Below are positions 1-9,697 of a stretch of 64,000 bases of DNA, piece by piece. Position 1 is the stretch's first letter, and each line of letters starts with the position of its first letter. The DNA is taken from assembly GCA_018398575.1 (NCBI GenBank), contig JAGTXZ010000005.1, positions 1,364,001 through 1,428,000 of the forward strand, written 5' to 3'. Under the pieces are notes generated by a model, which was not told the origin of the DNA, did no database searches, and worked only from the letters and a program-made list of their open reading frames with translations. The DNA comes from Ampelomyces quisqualis. Its lineage: Eukaryota > Ascomycota > Dothideomycetes > Pleosporales > Phaeosphaeriaceae. The translations under genes were made by a program, and so were the position numbers.

Positions 1-216
1 GCGATATCTAGTACTATTATAGTACGCAAGCCTTTTTAGATAATAGACTATTCTTAGTGTATTTAAATAGTCTATAATAGTAGAAGAGTCTTGCAAATTA
101 AGTCTATTATAGTTATTAATTATAGCTCTAAGAGTAGAGTCTAAGCGAGTAGACTTAACTATAGAGCTATTATTAATATTAGAAGAGATAAAGTAGGCTT
201 TAGTAAGCGTAGGCAT
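1..216 (-). CDS. 5' part of an unrecognised AT-biased ORF, cut by the window edge
   Basis: An ATG at 216-214 on the minus strand opens a frame that stays free of stops for all 72 codons to base 1, although the DNA is extremely AT-rich and stop-prone. The protein starts MPTLTKAYFISSNINNSS and is rich in N, S, I, L, Y and R. Codon choice (AGA, CTA/TTA/CTT, ATA, ACT, TCT, AGT) matches the hAT transposase on the other strand. No domain is recognised. It is divergent to the transposase, with the inverted repeat between them. It could be a second gene of the same element, an accessory ORF, or the start of another AT-biased transposon. Confidence 0.45.
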   Translation of the reverse strand, partial: MPTLTKAYFISSNINNSSIVKSTRLDSTLRAIINNYNRLNLQDSSTIIDYLNTLRIVYYLKRLAYYNSTRYR

Positions 217-219
217 CTT

Positions 220-733
220 TAAAAGATAATAGAAGAGAGGAGGTAGTAGTAGTAGTAGGCTTAGAAGAAGTCTTTGAGTTGTCTTGTTTAAACTCTTAGA
301 GAGAGAAAGCAAGTACTTAAATACTTAGCTTTTAGTTCTAGAGCCTTCTATTATATTAGTAATATAGAATATACTAGAATCTTAATTTGTAAGCATTAGT
401 AATAGAAACGTCTTAGATCTGCTTAGAAATCTAGTATTAGTAATAAAGACTAGTCTAGAAGCTTCTAGCTATTTCTAGTTACTTCTACTAGAAGCTTCTA
501 GACTAGTCTTTATTACTAATACTAGATTTCTAAGCAGATCTAAGACGTTTCTATTACTAATGCTTACAAATTAAGATTCTAGTATATTCTATATTACTAA
601 TATAATAGAAGGCTCTAGAACTAAAAGCTAAGTATTTAAGTACTTGCTTTCTCTCTCTAAGAGTTCGAACAAGACAACTCAAAGACTCCTTCTAAGTCTA
701 CTACTACTACCTTCTCTCTTCTATATCTTTATA
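220..733. repeat. Long inverted repeat, about 250-bp arms and 19-nt loop
   Basis: The left arm is about 220-468 and the right arm about 488-733; base p on the left pairs with about 956-p on the right. The inner part (about 300-468 against 488-655) is nearly perfect. The outer ends are imperfect, with a TAG-triplet length difference around 240-250 against 700-710. The loop is 469-487. The innermost 14 bases of each arm (455-468 and 488-501) are themselves palindromic. It fills the space between the divergent ORF start (216) and the hAT start (894). It could be a fold-back element inserted between the genes or a palindromic duplication of a shared promoter. Confidence 0.85.
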
Positions 734-893
734 CTATATACTCTATATTCTAGAATATTCTAGCTTAAAAATCTACTATTACTAAGTAGAAACTACTAGA
801 AGCTTCTAGAAAAATAATCTTAAGAAAAGTTTAAGATTTACAATAGATATATCTTCTTATTTATTAAGTCTATATTAAAAGGTTTAATACAAT

Positions 894-3119
894 ATGCCTA
901 GACCTAAAAAAGTTTCTATTTTAGATCAAAGCTTTATTTTACCTCCTTTAGAAGCTAGCCATTTTATTTTTAAAGATAATCTATTTACTAGAGAACTTCT
1001 TCCACTAAATAGTAGTAATAATAATAAAGATAGAATTAAAGTAAACTGTACAAATTGTAGTTATAATACTCAAGTTAAATGGCCTATTAACTATACTAAT
1101 TTAATTATGCATTATAATAATAAGCATAAGAATTTAAATAGAGGGATAGTAGATATAGAAGAAAATAACTTAAGTATAGAAGATAGCTTTTCTTCTAATA
1201 TTTCTAGCTCTACTTCTAGTAGAATAGCTAGAAAGAGGCCTATTAGTAACTACTTTGTTAAAGAAGAATATAGAGCTTTGCTTCTAAAGTTTATAGTAAA
1301 TAATAACTTACCTTTTAGTTTAGTAGAAAGTACTAGCTTTAATAATTATATTAAGTATTTAAAAGAAGATATTCCTACTTTTAGTAGACAAACAATTAAA
1401 GAAGACTTAGATAAACTATATAATAGAGAATTAAATAAAGTTAAAGATAGATTAAGTAAAAATACAAGTCGATTTTCTATTACTATAGATGAGTGGAACT
1501 CAGGTAATAATATAGACTTTTTAGCAGTAACATTACACTATATTAATAGTAACTTTAAGCTAGAAAGTCTTCTTATAGGCTTTGAGTCTTTAGAAGAATA
1601 TACTAGCTATACAGGAGTTATTTTATACAAACAAGTAAATAAGATACTACAAGAATTTAATATTAAAAGAAAGGTTATAGCAATTACTAGAGATAATGCC
1701 TCTCCTATTAATAGTCTAGTAAAAGAGTTACAAGATAATTATAAAGTAAATCTAAATATTAATATAGAAGATAATAGATGTGTAGCACATATTCTAAATC
1801 TAATAAGTAATCAATTTCTTATGTTTATATTCTTTATTCCTAATAGTAGTAAAGGCTTTAATACTACTATTAATAGTCTAAAGCAAGATCAAAACTATCT
1901 TATTCTCTATACAAAATACAAAGATCTCTCTAATACTATTAGAAATCTAATTACTGCTATTAAGTATAATCATACATTAAAAAATACTTTTAAGAAGCTA
2001 GTAAAAAAGAACAAGCAACTAAACTATAATAATATAGGTAAAGAAAAGCTAGTTAAAGATAATATAACTAGATGGTTATCTACTTATAATATGCTTGATA
2101 GATTTATCTATTTTAAAGAAGAAATAAACGAGTTATTATCTCTTATAAGAGAAATGCCTACTAGTAGAAAGAAACAATTAAATATAGATAAGTTTAATAT
2201 ATTAGAAGAAGAGTGGAACTATATTATATATATTAGAGATTTATTAGAGCTATTTAGAAAGCCTACAATAAGATTTCAAGCTTCTAGCTACTCTACTATC
2301 TCTTTAGTAATACCATATATTTTTAGGCTACTAAGAAAGCTAGAATCTCTTTATTTTAATAGAGACAATAATATTAATTTTAATATATTTATTAAAACAG
2401 CTATTAAAGCTTCTTTAGATAAGCTTTTAGAGTACTATCCTTTAAATAATACTAGAAGCTTAGATTCTAAGCTAGAAACTCTTGCTATAGCTACTGCTTT
2501 AGATCCGCACTTTAAACTTCAACTTTTTAGCAATTTATTTCCTAATAACTTTACTATAGAAAGTAGAGTTAAAGAACTACTTCTAGAACTATATTATAAA
2601 TATAAAGAAGAGTATAATACTACTACTAGTAAAGATAAAACTATAGATACTATAGATAGTATAAATAATATAGACTATAGTAGTGATAACGAATTTTATA
2701 GAGAAGATAATATTAATATAAATAGAGAAGAGATTTATATATACTTAGGAGAAGATACTATTTCTAAAGAAACTTCTATAGAAAACTATTATAACGTACA
2801 TAAGCAAGATATGCCTATTATTTATAATATAGCAAGAGACTATCTTGCTATTCTTTCTACTTCTAGTCCTAGCGAGTCTACTTTTAGTATAGCAGGTAAT
2901 ATAGTTACTAAGCCTAGAAATAGACTTATATCTACTACTATTAAACAGCTTATAATATTAAAGTCTTGGAATATTATAGAAAGAGAAGAAACTAAAGATA
3001 ATAATCAAAAGAAAAATAGTTTAATTAAGCAAGTAAAAGATATAGATATAGAAAGTACTACTTCTATAGACTCTAGTACAAATAGTAGCTCTACTAGCAC
3101 TATAATAGAGCTAATATAA
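894..3119 (+). CDS. hAT-family transposase, intact 741-aa ORF
   Basis: This is a cut-and-paste DNA transposase acting in the nucleus. A BED-type zinc finger lies near the N-terminus (C52, C55, H73, H78). RNase H-like core segments follow: ITIDEW near residue 197 and ITRDNAS near 265, then CVAHILNL. The C-terminal hAT dimerisation region at about 625-694 carries SPSESTFSIAGNIV and a following PRNRL. The length is within the range of fungal hAT transposases and there is no frameshift or internal stop, so it may be functional. Base use differs completely from the genes downstream. In 901-1200 I count 7 CpA and 4 TpG, nine of which fall in codons that must contain them (Gln, His, Cys, Trp, Met). 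That looks like a RIP-exhausted coding sequence. No intron was needed. Confidence 0.93.
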   Translation: MPRPKKVSILDQSFILPPLEASHFIFKDNLFTRELLPLNSSNNNKDRIKVNCTNCSYNTQVKWPINYTNLIMHYNNKHKNLNRGIVDIEENNLSIEDSFSSNISSSTSSRIARKRPISNYFVKEEYRALLLKFIVNNNLPFSLVESTSFNNYIKYLKEDIPTFSRQTIKEDLDKLYNRELNKVKDRLSKNTSRFSITIDEWNSGNNIDFLAVTLHYINSNFKLESLLIGFESLEEYTSYTGVILYKQVNKILQEFNIKRKVIAITRDNASPINSLVKELQDNYKVNLNINIEDNRCVAHILNLISNQFLMFIFFIPNSSKGFNTTINSLKQDQNYLILYTKYKDLSNTIRNLITAIKYNHTLKNTFKKLVKKNKQLNYNNIGKEKLVKDNITRWLSTYNMLDRFIYFKEEINELLSLIREMPTSRKKQLNIDKFNILEEEWNYIIYIRDLLELFRKPTIRFQASSYSTISLVIPYIFRLLRKLESLYFNRDNNINFNIFIKTAIKASLDKLLEYYPLNNTRSLDSKLETLAIATALDPHFKLQLFSNLFPNNFTIESRVKELLLELYYKYKEEYNTTTSKDKTIDTIDSINNIDYSSDNEFYREDNININREEIYIYLGEDTISKETSIENYYNVHKQDMPIIYNIARDYLAILSTSSPSESTFSIAGNIVTKPRNRLISTTIKQLIILKSWNIIEREETKDNNQKKNSLIKQVKDIDIESTTSIDSSTNSSSTSTIIELI

Positions 3120-4045
3120 TAAAGTAAATCTAAAAGAATTTATATAAAATAGTTATAATTTAAAGTTAATACAATAAAGTTAATATATTAGTAAGTATTA
3201 GAGAGTCTTACTACTTAGTTAGAGCTATATTATATATATTAATAAAGAGAATATTAAAAGCTTTACCTTTAAAAAGTCTTAGAAAATAGTAAGGTTATAT
3301 ATTATAACTACTCTAGTATCTTAGTAATTAATTTCTCTTCTAGAGGTATTATATTTAGACTAATGTTATTTAGACTAATGTTATATAAATAAATATTAAC
3401 TATAAAATATTTAATCTTATATTACTACTACTTTGTATAGTTTATCTTTTAGCTATCTAATACTTTTACACTTATATATATATTACTTTCTAGTTATAAG
3501 TACTAATAGAATAAAAAAGTTTACTTCTTTCTCTTAGTTAATAGATATATAGTTCTCAAATAATATAGTCTATTTCTTTTAGCTTTACTTTATCTAATAC
3601 TTAATATTCTAAAAAAATTAAAGTTATACTAATAAATTAAGTATTATCTAGGTCTATAGCTTAATATACATACTTTAATTATAGTATTACTATTTATATT
3701 GTTATTTTAGAGTTTTAATTATTATATATACTAAGTAATATATACTATACTTACGTAGTTTTATTTAGTTTTAACTCTAGTATATATAGCTTAAAGTATA
3801 TAACTATAGTAGTATTAATATAGTAATATACTTATTTTCTACTATACTTTTAGGATTTTAAATAAAAAATATAATATTTAAAAGTTACTATATAGTAAAT
3901 AGTAAATTACTATTTTTACTATTATAGTAAATTACTATTAGTAAATTACTATAAATAGTTCTTTACTATTATAGTAACTTACTACGTTTTCAGGCATAGT
4001 AATTACTATATAGTAATTACTTAGTAATTACTATTTTACTATTAT
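3120..4045. other. AT-rich non-coding flank of the transposon with short palindromes
   Basis: No gene is seen. The sequence is almost free of CpA and TpG and built from runs of A, T, TA and TAGT/ACTA words. From about 3885 to 4045 the motif TAGTAATTACTA and close variants recur on both strands many times, giving many small hairpins. At about 4045 the composition jumps to genic DNA, 290 bp beyond the RRP36 stop codon. This may be the right end of the element or an eroded boundary; a terminal repeat could not be fixed. Confidence 0.7.
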
Positions 4046-4336
4046 CTGCATCCATGAGCTACAATGCGATTCTGGACTATACGGTCATTGCAATTGGAGG
4101 GAGACTGACAAGACGTTGTTGGAGATGCTGAAAAGAGCTGTGAAGGCCACATTCGGCATGAATCGATCCTAGCAGGCGTCCACAGCGCTTGGATGGTGGC
4201 GCGTCGGTGCGGCTGAACTGGACTCCTGTTGAGGGTAAATTCCTGGAGGTGCACAGTGCTATGCTGGAACGGGTATCTGAACATGCTAATCCTATTCCTG
4301 CTCTTCTCCACCGCGACCCAATTGAGGGCAATTTAC

Positions 4337-5488
4337 TCACGCCCCTCGCCTCTCTGGCATGTTCCTGCGCTCCTTTGCGGTAACCTTCTTGCGACGGCGT
4401 TCGATGACATGGTCGCGCTGCTTCGATTTCATGTTCTGGAAGCGGTCGATCAGGGCAAGTTTCTTTTGCTCGGCTAGAGACTGTCAGCATCCAATGGCCA
4501 GTGATAATCGAAGACGTATTGCAGAAACACGTACACTTCTTCAAGAAGAACGGCTGTTTGCCCTGCTTGATCAACTCCTTCTCTTTTTTCTTGTGATCGC
4601 GCACAATTTCTTGCTGCTGGTCTTTTGCATCCCGAGTTTTCTGTTGCGACTCCATGGACAGCAATTTCTTCTTCAGCTTTTCTTTCTCGGCCTCGTTCTT
4701 GGTCTTCTTGATGGTACTTCGTAGCTCGGCAATCTCCGAAGCTCTGTAGTCGTTCAAGAACGCATATCTATGACCCAGTGTGTTCTCGTCTGGCGCAGCG
4801 CCACCCATATTGTCGAATCGTGGGTCTCGAAAGACGGGCTTCTTGACCTCTACCACTTTGCGTTTCCGTGACACCATATGCTTGCTTGACTGCACCATCG
4901 GCGCGTGCTTGCTCGATCGTGCCTTGGGAGCTGCATTGGAATCCGAATCGTTGTCGTCGTCGGCAGAATCCTCCTCTTCTGTATCGTGCTGCACGACTTT
5001 GCGCTTCTTCGTCTTTCCAGCCTTGGTTTCAGGCGTTGACCCATTCGCCATCTTCTCTGCCTTGATCTGCCGTAGTCGCTCCCTCAATGCTTCAAGCTTG
5101 TCTTCCTGGGACTTGAACGTGTCGTCGCCTCGCTTGCGCTTTCGATCCGCTGACTGCTGTTTCGACAGGGCATCTTGCGCTTTGGCTAATGCTCCGAAGG
5201 AAATCTTGCTCATCTGGGCCTCTGCCTTTCCGTCTTCTGATGCGTCTGACTTGTGATCGTTAGCAAGACGGCAACCACGAGGCGCATGGCTCATGAGCTC
5301 ACCATTTCCTCATCTTGTGAACCCTGCCCGTCAGCACCTTCATCTCCAGAGCTTATGATCTCGCCGCCCGATCCCGTCTCGAGAACTGACTCTGACGACG
5401 AGCGGTCCGTCACTTCGTAGTATTCTTCACCGTCTGAGCTTTCTTCCGCCGCTCTCAGTTTGCGCTCCAGCTTCGTGGCGAGAGGCAT
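4337..5488 (-). CDS. RRP36: rRNA biogenesis protein Rrp36
   Basis: Nucleolar factor for early 35S pre-rRNA cleavages and 40S subunit production (known for the family). Three exons: 5488-5303, 5249-4535 and 4473-4337, giving 345 aa. Introns of 53 and 61 nt have GTGAGC/AAG and GTACGT/TAG ends; the first contains a GCTAAC branch-like site. The N-terminus is acidic and Ser-rich (MPLATKLERKLRAAEESSDG). The conserved core reads FRDPRFDNMGG followed by YAFLNDYRASE, then a Lys-rich coiled coil. The last exon carries the family C-terminus, LIDRFQNMKSKQRDHVIERR, then KKVTAKERRNMPERRGA. An upstream in-frame ATG at 5521 is possible, but 5488 starts at the usual N-terminal motif. It is divergent to the FCP1-like gene. 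Confidence 0.92.
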
Positions 5489-5808
5489 GGCGGGGTCGAT
5501 TTGGTGTGCAGAATCGATCACGCTTGCTGTGCATGTGCCGTATATTTCGAGAGGGTCGTCTGGCGCGTCTCTGCAGCGGTGGAGATGCTCTCGAACTTTT
5601 TGGAATGCCCCACAAATCGGTGCCGCACGGCGCGAACCCCGATGCTAGTGCCAAGATTTACAGGCAACGGCTGCACGTGGTGCAAGTCTTCCTGCTGTCG
5701 CTCCATCGAGGAACCTCATGCTTCCCGCTGCAAAGCTTCACTTCACCGACTTCTTCACCCCCAACTCCGTACTACCGGCCTATCCAGCCCCGCTTTTCCG
5801 TCTGCCCC
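5489..5808. other. Divergent promoter region of RRP36 and the FCP1-like gene
   Basis: About 320 bp between two divergent starts. The plus-strand frame of the downstream gene is open back to 5506, so an N-terminal extension of that protein cannot be excluded, but the encoded residues there look non-conserved. No clear TATA box is seen. Confidence 0.4.
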
Positions 5809-7521
5809 ATGTCTACAGTCGCGTCAGCTCGGTACATACCCCACGACTCCCCAGTCGCAAATTCTGACACTAACCTGGTCAAGACCGCACTCGGTCGTAG
5901 AGACGGCACCTCACCTGAGAAAACCTTCCAGCACCTCCCAGCCGCCGATATGAACGAAGACCTCAATCCCAAGGCGATGCCATTCAGGCCAGGCGGCGGC
6001 GGGAGCAACCACCCCCGTCTCTGGAATCGCAGTCACAACGAGAATATCCCGCCGTCTATGCCTCCGTTTGGCCACCCGGGCGCACCTTGGAACATGGGTT
6101 TCGTCCCTCCTCCACACATGCTGCCCCCGCCGTTCTTTGCCGGCAACATGCCTCCCTATAACGGACATGACGCGCACCAACAAGCGCAGGCGTTCGAGCA
6201 GGCACGGGCGCATCACCACCAGTGGGCGCAAAGCCACGGGCACGCGTATTCTGGCCCTCCACCGCAGTTCCAGCCGCCGCTCCATGGCCAGCCACCAATG
6301 TACCCGCCGCAGCACTACCCACCGCACTTTCCGCAGCAGCGACAGCCGCCCCCACCTCCACCACGCCAACCCAACTACGCATACCCTTCGCATCATCAAG
6401 GAATGCAGCAGGTGAACTGGCCGCAGGGCGCGTCAAATGAAGAGCTACAGTATGCGTTCAACGCCCTTACCAAGGGCTTGAAGTCGAAGAAACGTGGCGC
6501 TAACGAATGCAACAGGGCGCCTACTCAACCAACCAAAAAGTCCAAAAAGGCAAAGGCCAAAGCAAAGGCTGCGGCCAGCGGCGAGGACACTCAAGAGTAT
6601 GGCACCCTCCATTTGGTCGATCGGTCCGAGTCACGCAGGTCGCGTATTAACAAGACACACAGTGTTGACAAGCCGGCCAAAGGCAAGAAGGGCAAATACG
6701 GCGATGAAAAGATTATGTTGCCCGCACCACAGCCCACGGAGCTATACATGAACCAGGCTGCCGCAGAGCCCTCTGCCATTGCTGCGCCTGGCCATCTTCT
6801 GGTCATTCTCGATCTCAACGGCACCGTCCTCTTCCGGCCCAATAGGAACGCCAAGTCGATGATTGCGCGCCCATACCTCAAGCCTTTTCTACAATATCTG
6901 TTCCAGAATTTCAAGGTTATGGTGTGGTCAAGCGCGAAGCCCGCCACAGTAAAGTCGCTGGTTGATCAATCGCTCGACAAGGACCTCCGATCTATGCTCG
7001 TAGCTACGTGGGCAAGAGACACCTTTGGGCTCTCGGCGACGAACTTCAACCAGAACGTGCAAGTCTACAAGAACTTGAGGTTGATCTGGAGCAGAGATCA
7101 GATTCAGCAGCATCATCCGGAGTACGAGGCGGGTAAGCGCTTTGGCCAGCACAACACTGTCCTCATAGACGACTCGGCGCTTAAGGCAAGTGCTCAGCCG
7201 CACAACTTGTTGGAGATTCCCGAGTTCGAAGCGACGCCGGAGCAGATGGCGGGCGACGTCTTGCGCGAAGTTGCGGGCTACCTAGAGATTCTGAGGCATC
7301 AGGCAGACGTCTCCAAGTTCATCAGCAAGCAGCCGTTCAAGGGCGATGGCCGCTGGAGCTACGATTGGCCCACGGAGTCCGCTGGTGGCGGTGACATGAA
7401 AGACAAGGTCACTCTCAAAGGCAAGCGTTCGCCTCCCGAGGCCCAGGTATCAGACGTGATGAACTCGTTTTCAACGGTCTCATTGGGTGGGGCGCAGGCT
7501 GGTGCACGAACGGAAGCATAA
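5809..7521 (+). CDS. FCP1/NIF-type HAD phosphatase-like protein with low-complexity N-terminus
   Basis: Start chosen at 5809 (MSTVASARYIPH), giving 570 aa; 5950 (MNEDLNPKAM) is an alternative. The N-terminal third is Pro/Gln/His-rich and disordered. A Lys-rich stretch with KKSKKAKAKAKAAA, which could be a nuclear localisation signal, precedes the HAD domain (about residues 325-500). Motif I is LVILDLNGTVLF, motif II VMVWSSAKPAT, motif III the lysine of VQVYKNLRLIWS, and motif IV NTVLIDDSALKASAQPHN. The usual second Asp of motif I (DxDx) is Asn here, so the nucleophile is kept but the general acid/base is not, and catalytic activity is uncertain. The family acts on phosphoproteins such as the RNA polymerase II tail; the substrate here is unknown. 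Confidence 0.8.
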   Translation: MSTVASARYIPHDSPVANSDTNLVKTALGRRDGTSPEKTFQHLPAADMNEDLNPKAMPFRPGGGGSNHPRLWNRSHNENIPPSMPPFGHPGAPWNMGFVPPPHMLPPPFFAGNMPPYNGHDAHQQAQAFEQARAHHHQWAQSHGHAYSGPPPQFQPPLHGQPPMYPPQHYPPHFPQQRQPPPPPPRQPNYAYPSHHQGMQQVNWPQGASNEELQYAFNALTKGLKSKKRGANECNRAPTQPTKKSKKAKAKAKAAASGEDTQEYGTLHLVDRSESRRSRINKTHSVDKPAKGKKGKYGDEKIMLPAPQPTELYMNQAAAEPSAIAAPGHLLVILDLNGTVLFRPNRNAKSMIARPYLKPFLQYLFQNFKVMVWSSAKPATVKSLVDQSLDKDLRSMLVATWARDTFGLSATNFNQNVQVYKNLRLIWSRDQIQQHHPEYEAGKRFGQHNTVLIDDSALKASAQPHNLLEIPEFEATPEQMAGDVLREVAGYLEILRHQADVSKFISKQPFKGDGRWSYDWPTESAGGGDMKDKVTLKGKRSPPEAQVSDVMNSFSTVSLGGAQAGARTEA

Positions 7522-8710
7522 TGGTTTACTTAGTACGGCGTTGTATATGCATCAGTAGCACTGTTAGCGGAGCATGCCTGGCGTATTGGTGAACGGACTA
7601 AAAGTTCTACGATTCTTTGGACAATGTTACGGATGGGATCTGTCAATATCTGCAGCGAGATGAGCTCGCGGCCGAATAAGGCAACATCCCACACATCTAG
7701 CCTACAGTCAAATCCACGGAGTTCTACGTGATCTCTCCAACTCTACATCCTAACGATCAAAACTCTTCCACTTTGCACGCGGGCGGCACACAGGCGAGGA
7801 TTTGGTGGCATAGTGTTCTACTTCTCAGTACTACCCGCCCCCAAGTCTTGAGTCAGCGAGGTGGGCAAGCCCGTTTACACACACGACTTGAACAAGAAGA
7901 TGTGTGTACAAGACAGCGCGAGAGAATGACGTAGGAAAAGTCAAGGATGCAAGTCAGGGCCAAGGGCCCGGAATTGTGTCAAAGTCAAGCGTAATGAGGG
8001 CATAACTTTGTAGTAAATCCTACTGTGAGCCAGAGCTAAAGCTCATGCATGTTCAGACGCTAGACTAGGTGAGATATTCTGATCGTGGCAATGACAAGAC
8101 TGAAGCTGTTTATGGGTTTTCTCCTGAAACAACGCTGCAGACTTCAGGCTGATGCAGCGCCTCGACGAACAGTGCTCTGGAATTTCGTGACGACGTACGG
8201 GCTGCAGCGAATCATTTGCTTAATTTAGTGACAGTGCCTCACTCGTCCGGACTTTGAATCGATGGTCGGCTTCGATCGTGAACATCAAAGTGTTTCAGGC
8301 TGTGTAGGCTGGATTAGTGATAATGTACACGCGGATGAGGGCAGACAGGATGCACTATGTTTCAAGACTTCTCATGTCTATCCCCGAGATGCTTTCAAAC
8401 CTGTCTGCACAAGCCAACGTTGCAGAATGGATATTGTTTGGAAAAGCAATTGCTCGTCACGCTTCCATACGCCACACAAACACCTCAACCAAGACGCAAG
8501 AAAAGATAGGATAACCTCTTCCCAGTATCCTCCTGCCATGTCCAGTTGATGATGTGTCTTTAATGTTTGTGTTCCTACCCCTCACGCGGTTCCAAAAAAA
8601 AGTTGTGTCAGTGATCCATCAACACCACAAACACCCTTCTTGCGCCCTTCACAGTACCACGACGCCACCACCCCCACAGGCAAGCCAGGACGACGCAGTG
8701 GCAAAAAGAT
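7522..8710. other. Intergenic, no gene recognised
   Basis: About 1.2 kb between the FCP1-like stop and the tRNA. Open frames are short (under 100 codons), overlap each other and resemble no family I know. Composition is close to the genic average. I see no repeat, splice-site pattern or RNA fold that I can support. Confidence 0.5.
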
Positions 8711-8802
8711 TGGTCACTACGAGGGTCGAACTCGCGACCTTGGCGTATCACAGCTCTTGAGAACTATTAGCACCACGCTCTAACCAACTGAGCTAAGCGA
8801 CC
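8711..8802 (-). tRNA. tRNA-Ile (anticodon AAU) with an 18-nt intron
   Basis: Read on the minus strand. The acceptor arm GGTCGCT pairs with AGTGACC and is followed by discriminator A. The D arm is GCTC/GAGC around AGTTGGTTA. The anticodon stem TGGTG pairs with CGCCA. The loop reads CTAATA with anticodon AAT at 8768-8766. The T arm is GCGAG TTCGACC CTCGT. An 18-nt insertion at 8764-8747 lies between positions 37 and 38, the canonical place for nuclear tRNA introns. The mature tRNA is 74 nt without CCA. Wobble A34 would be inosine, reading AUU, AUC and AUA. A small gene-free zone surrounds it. Confidence 0.95.
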
Positions 8803-9697
8803 AGTTTGCTTCGTTTATGACGAGATGAATGATTAGATTCATTATAAATTACTTTTCAAAGCCGGAAAGAAGCTCAAAGCCCTCACGAGTCAGCAATCCG
8901 AAAATCGATGAAATCTGCCCGGGCCTCGAAAGCGCAACACGGACATGCGGGAAGAATTTTGCTCAGCCCGGAGTGGGGGGTTTACCTAGGCGAGCCACAC
9001 CCAGAGTCTACTGCCATGATGGACTAGCACATATATCAACGAACCTGAGGTGATTGATTCCCGAGTATTTCTTCACTGGAAAGCATCGTCAAGTTTGTGT
9101 TTAATGTCGTCTGCAAAATAGGCTGTAATATAATGGTGCTCTCGTTGAGGTGCTGGCGTGCGGGGCCATACTTTTGTCCGTGGGTCTGTTCGAGGCTGCG
9201 TGACTTAGGCCTACGGTAGCGATTGAATCCTGCGCTCTGTCGGTCCAATCAAACTTCACGACTCGATGCTGGCTATGTAAGTAGTAGAAGTTGATGTCAT
9301 TTTTGAAAGTCATTTGTGGAGATTGTCACGGAATTTTCTACTGTCGACGCTCTGGCGGAAGAAGTCTGCCTCCCTTTCTTGCTTAAACTGGATGGAATAG
9401 AAAACACTCTCCAGCAATCAAGTCCTTAGTATCTTGCCATGTACTGAATCTGTAGTGAGATGAATTCTGTACCTAGACCTAGATTGTCAAGCTTTGTAGA
9501 TGGGACATCCACTCGTTGGGGTATTGTTGTTCGCTTGAATCCTGCAAGAGTTAATCAAACAGATTGCTATCAACGTTGAGTTACACAATGCTGCTCTTAC
9601 TCAGACCAGGCTTCTTGTACCATGGTGCCTCCCCGTTGCTGTAAATGCCAGAAACTTCCAACGCCCAAGCCCAACGCTCTCCCACCTCATCGCCCCC
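8803..9697. other. Intergenic, no gene recognised
   Basis: About 0.9 kb upstream of the tRNA and downstream of the small membrane-protein gene. Only short overlapping frames are present. Nothing recognisable was seen on either strand. Confidence 0.45.

Larger units (their letters stand above)
1..4045. mobile_element. AT-rich transposon-bearing block (hAT), left side outside the window
   Basis: The block is strongly AT-biased from the left edge to about 4045, where composition changes within a few bases to ordinary genic DNA. It contains an intact hAT transposase (894-3119), a divergent ORF running off the left edge (1-216), a 250-bp-arm inverted repeat (220-733) and about 900 bp of AT-rich flank with short palindromes (3120-4045). 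Coding and non-coding parts share the same rarity of CpA and TpG. I could not define terminal inverted repeats or an 8-bp target duplication: the left end lies outside the window and no convincing partner is visible. It may be one element or several nested ones. Confidence 0.75.

Noticed and set aside
1..4045. Terminal inverted repeats and 8-bp target duplication of the hAT element
   Set aside because: I searched the visible ends for a matching pair and found none I could defend; the left end is outside the window.
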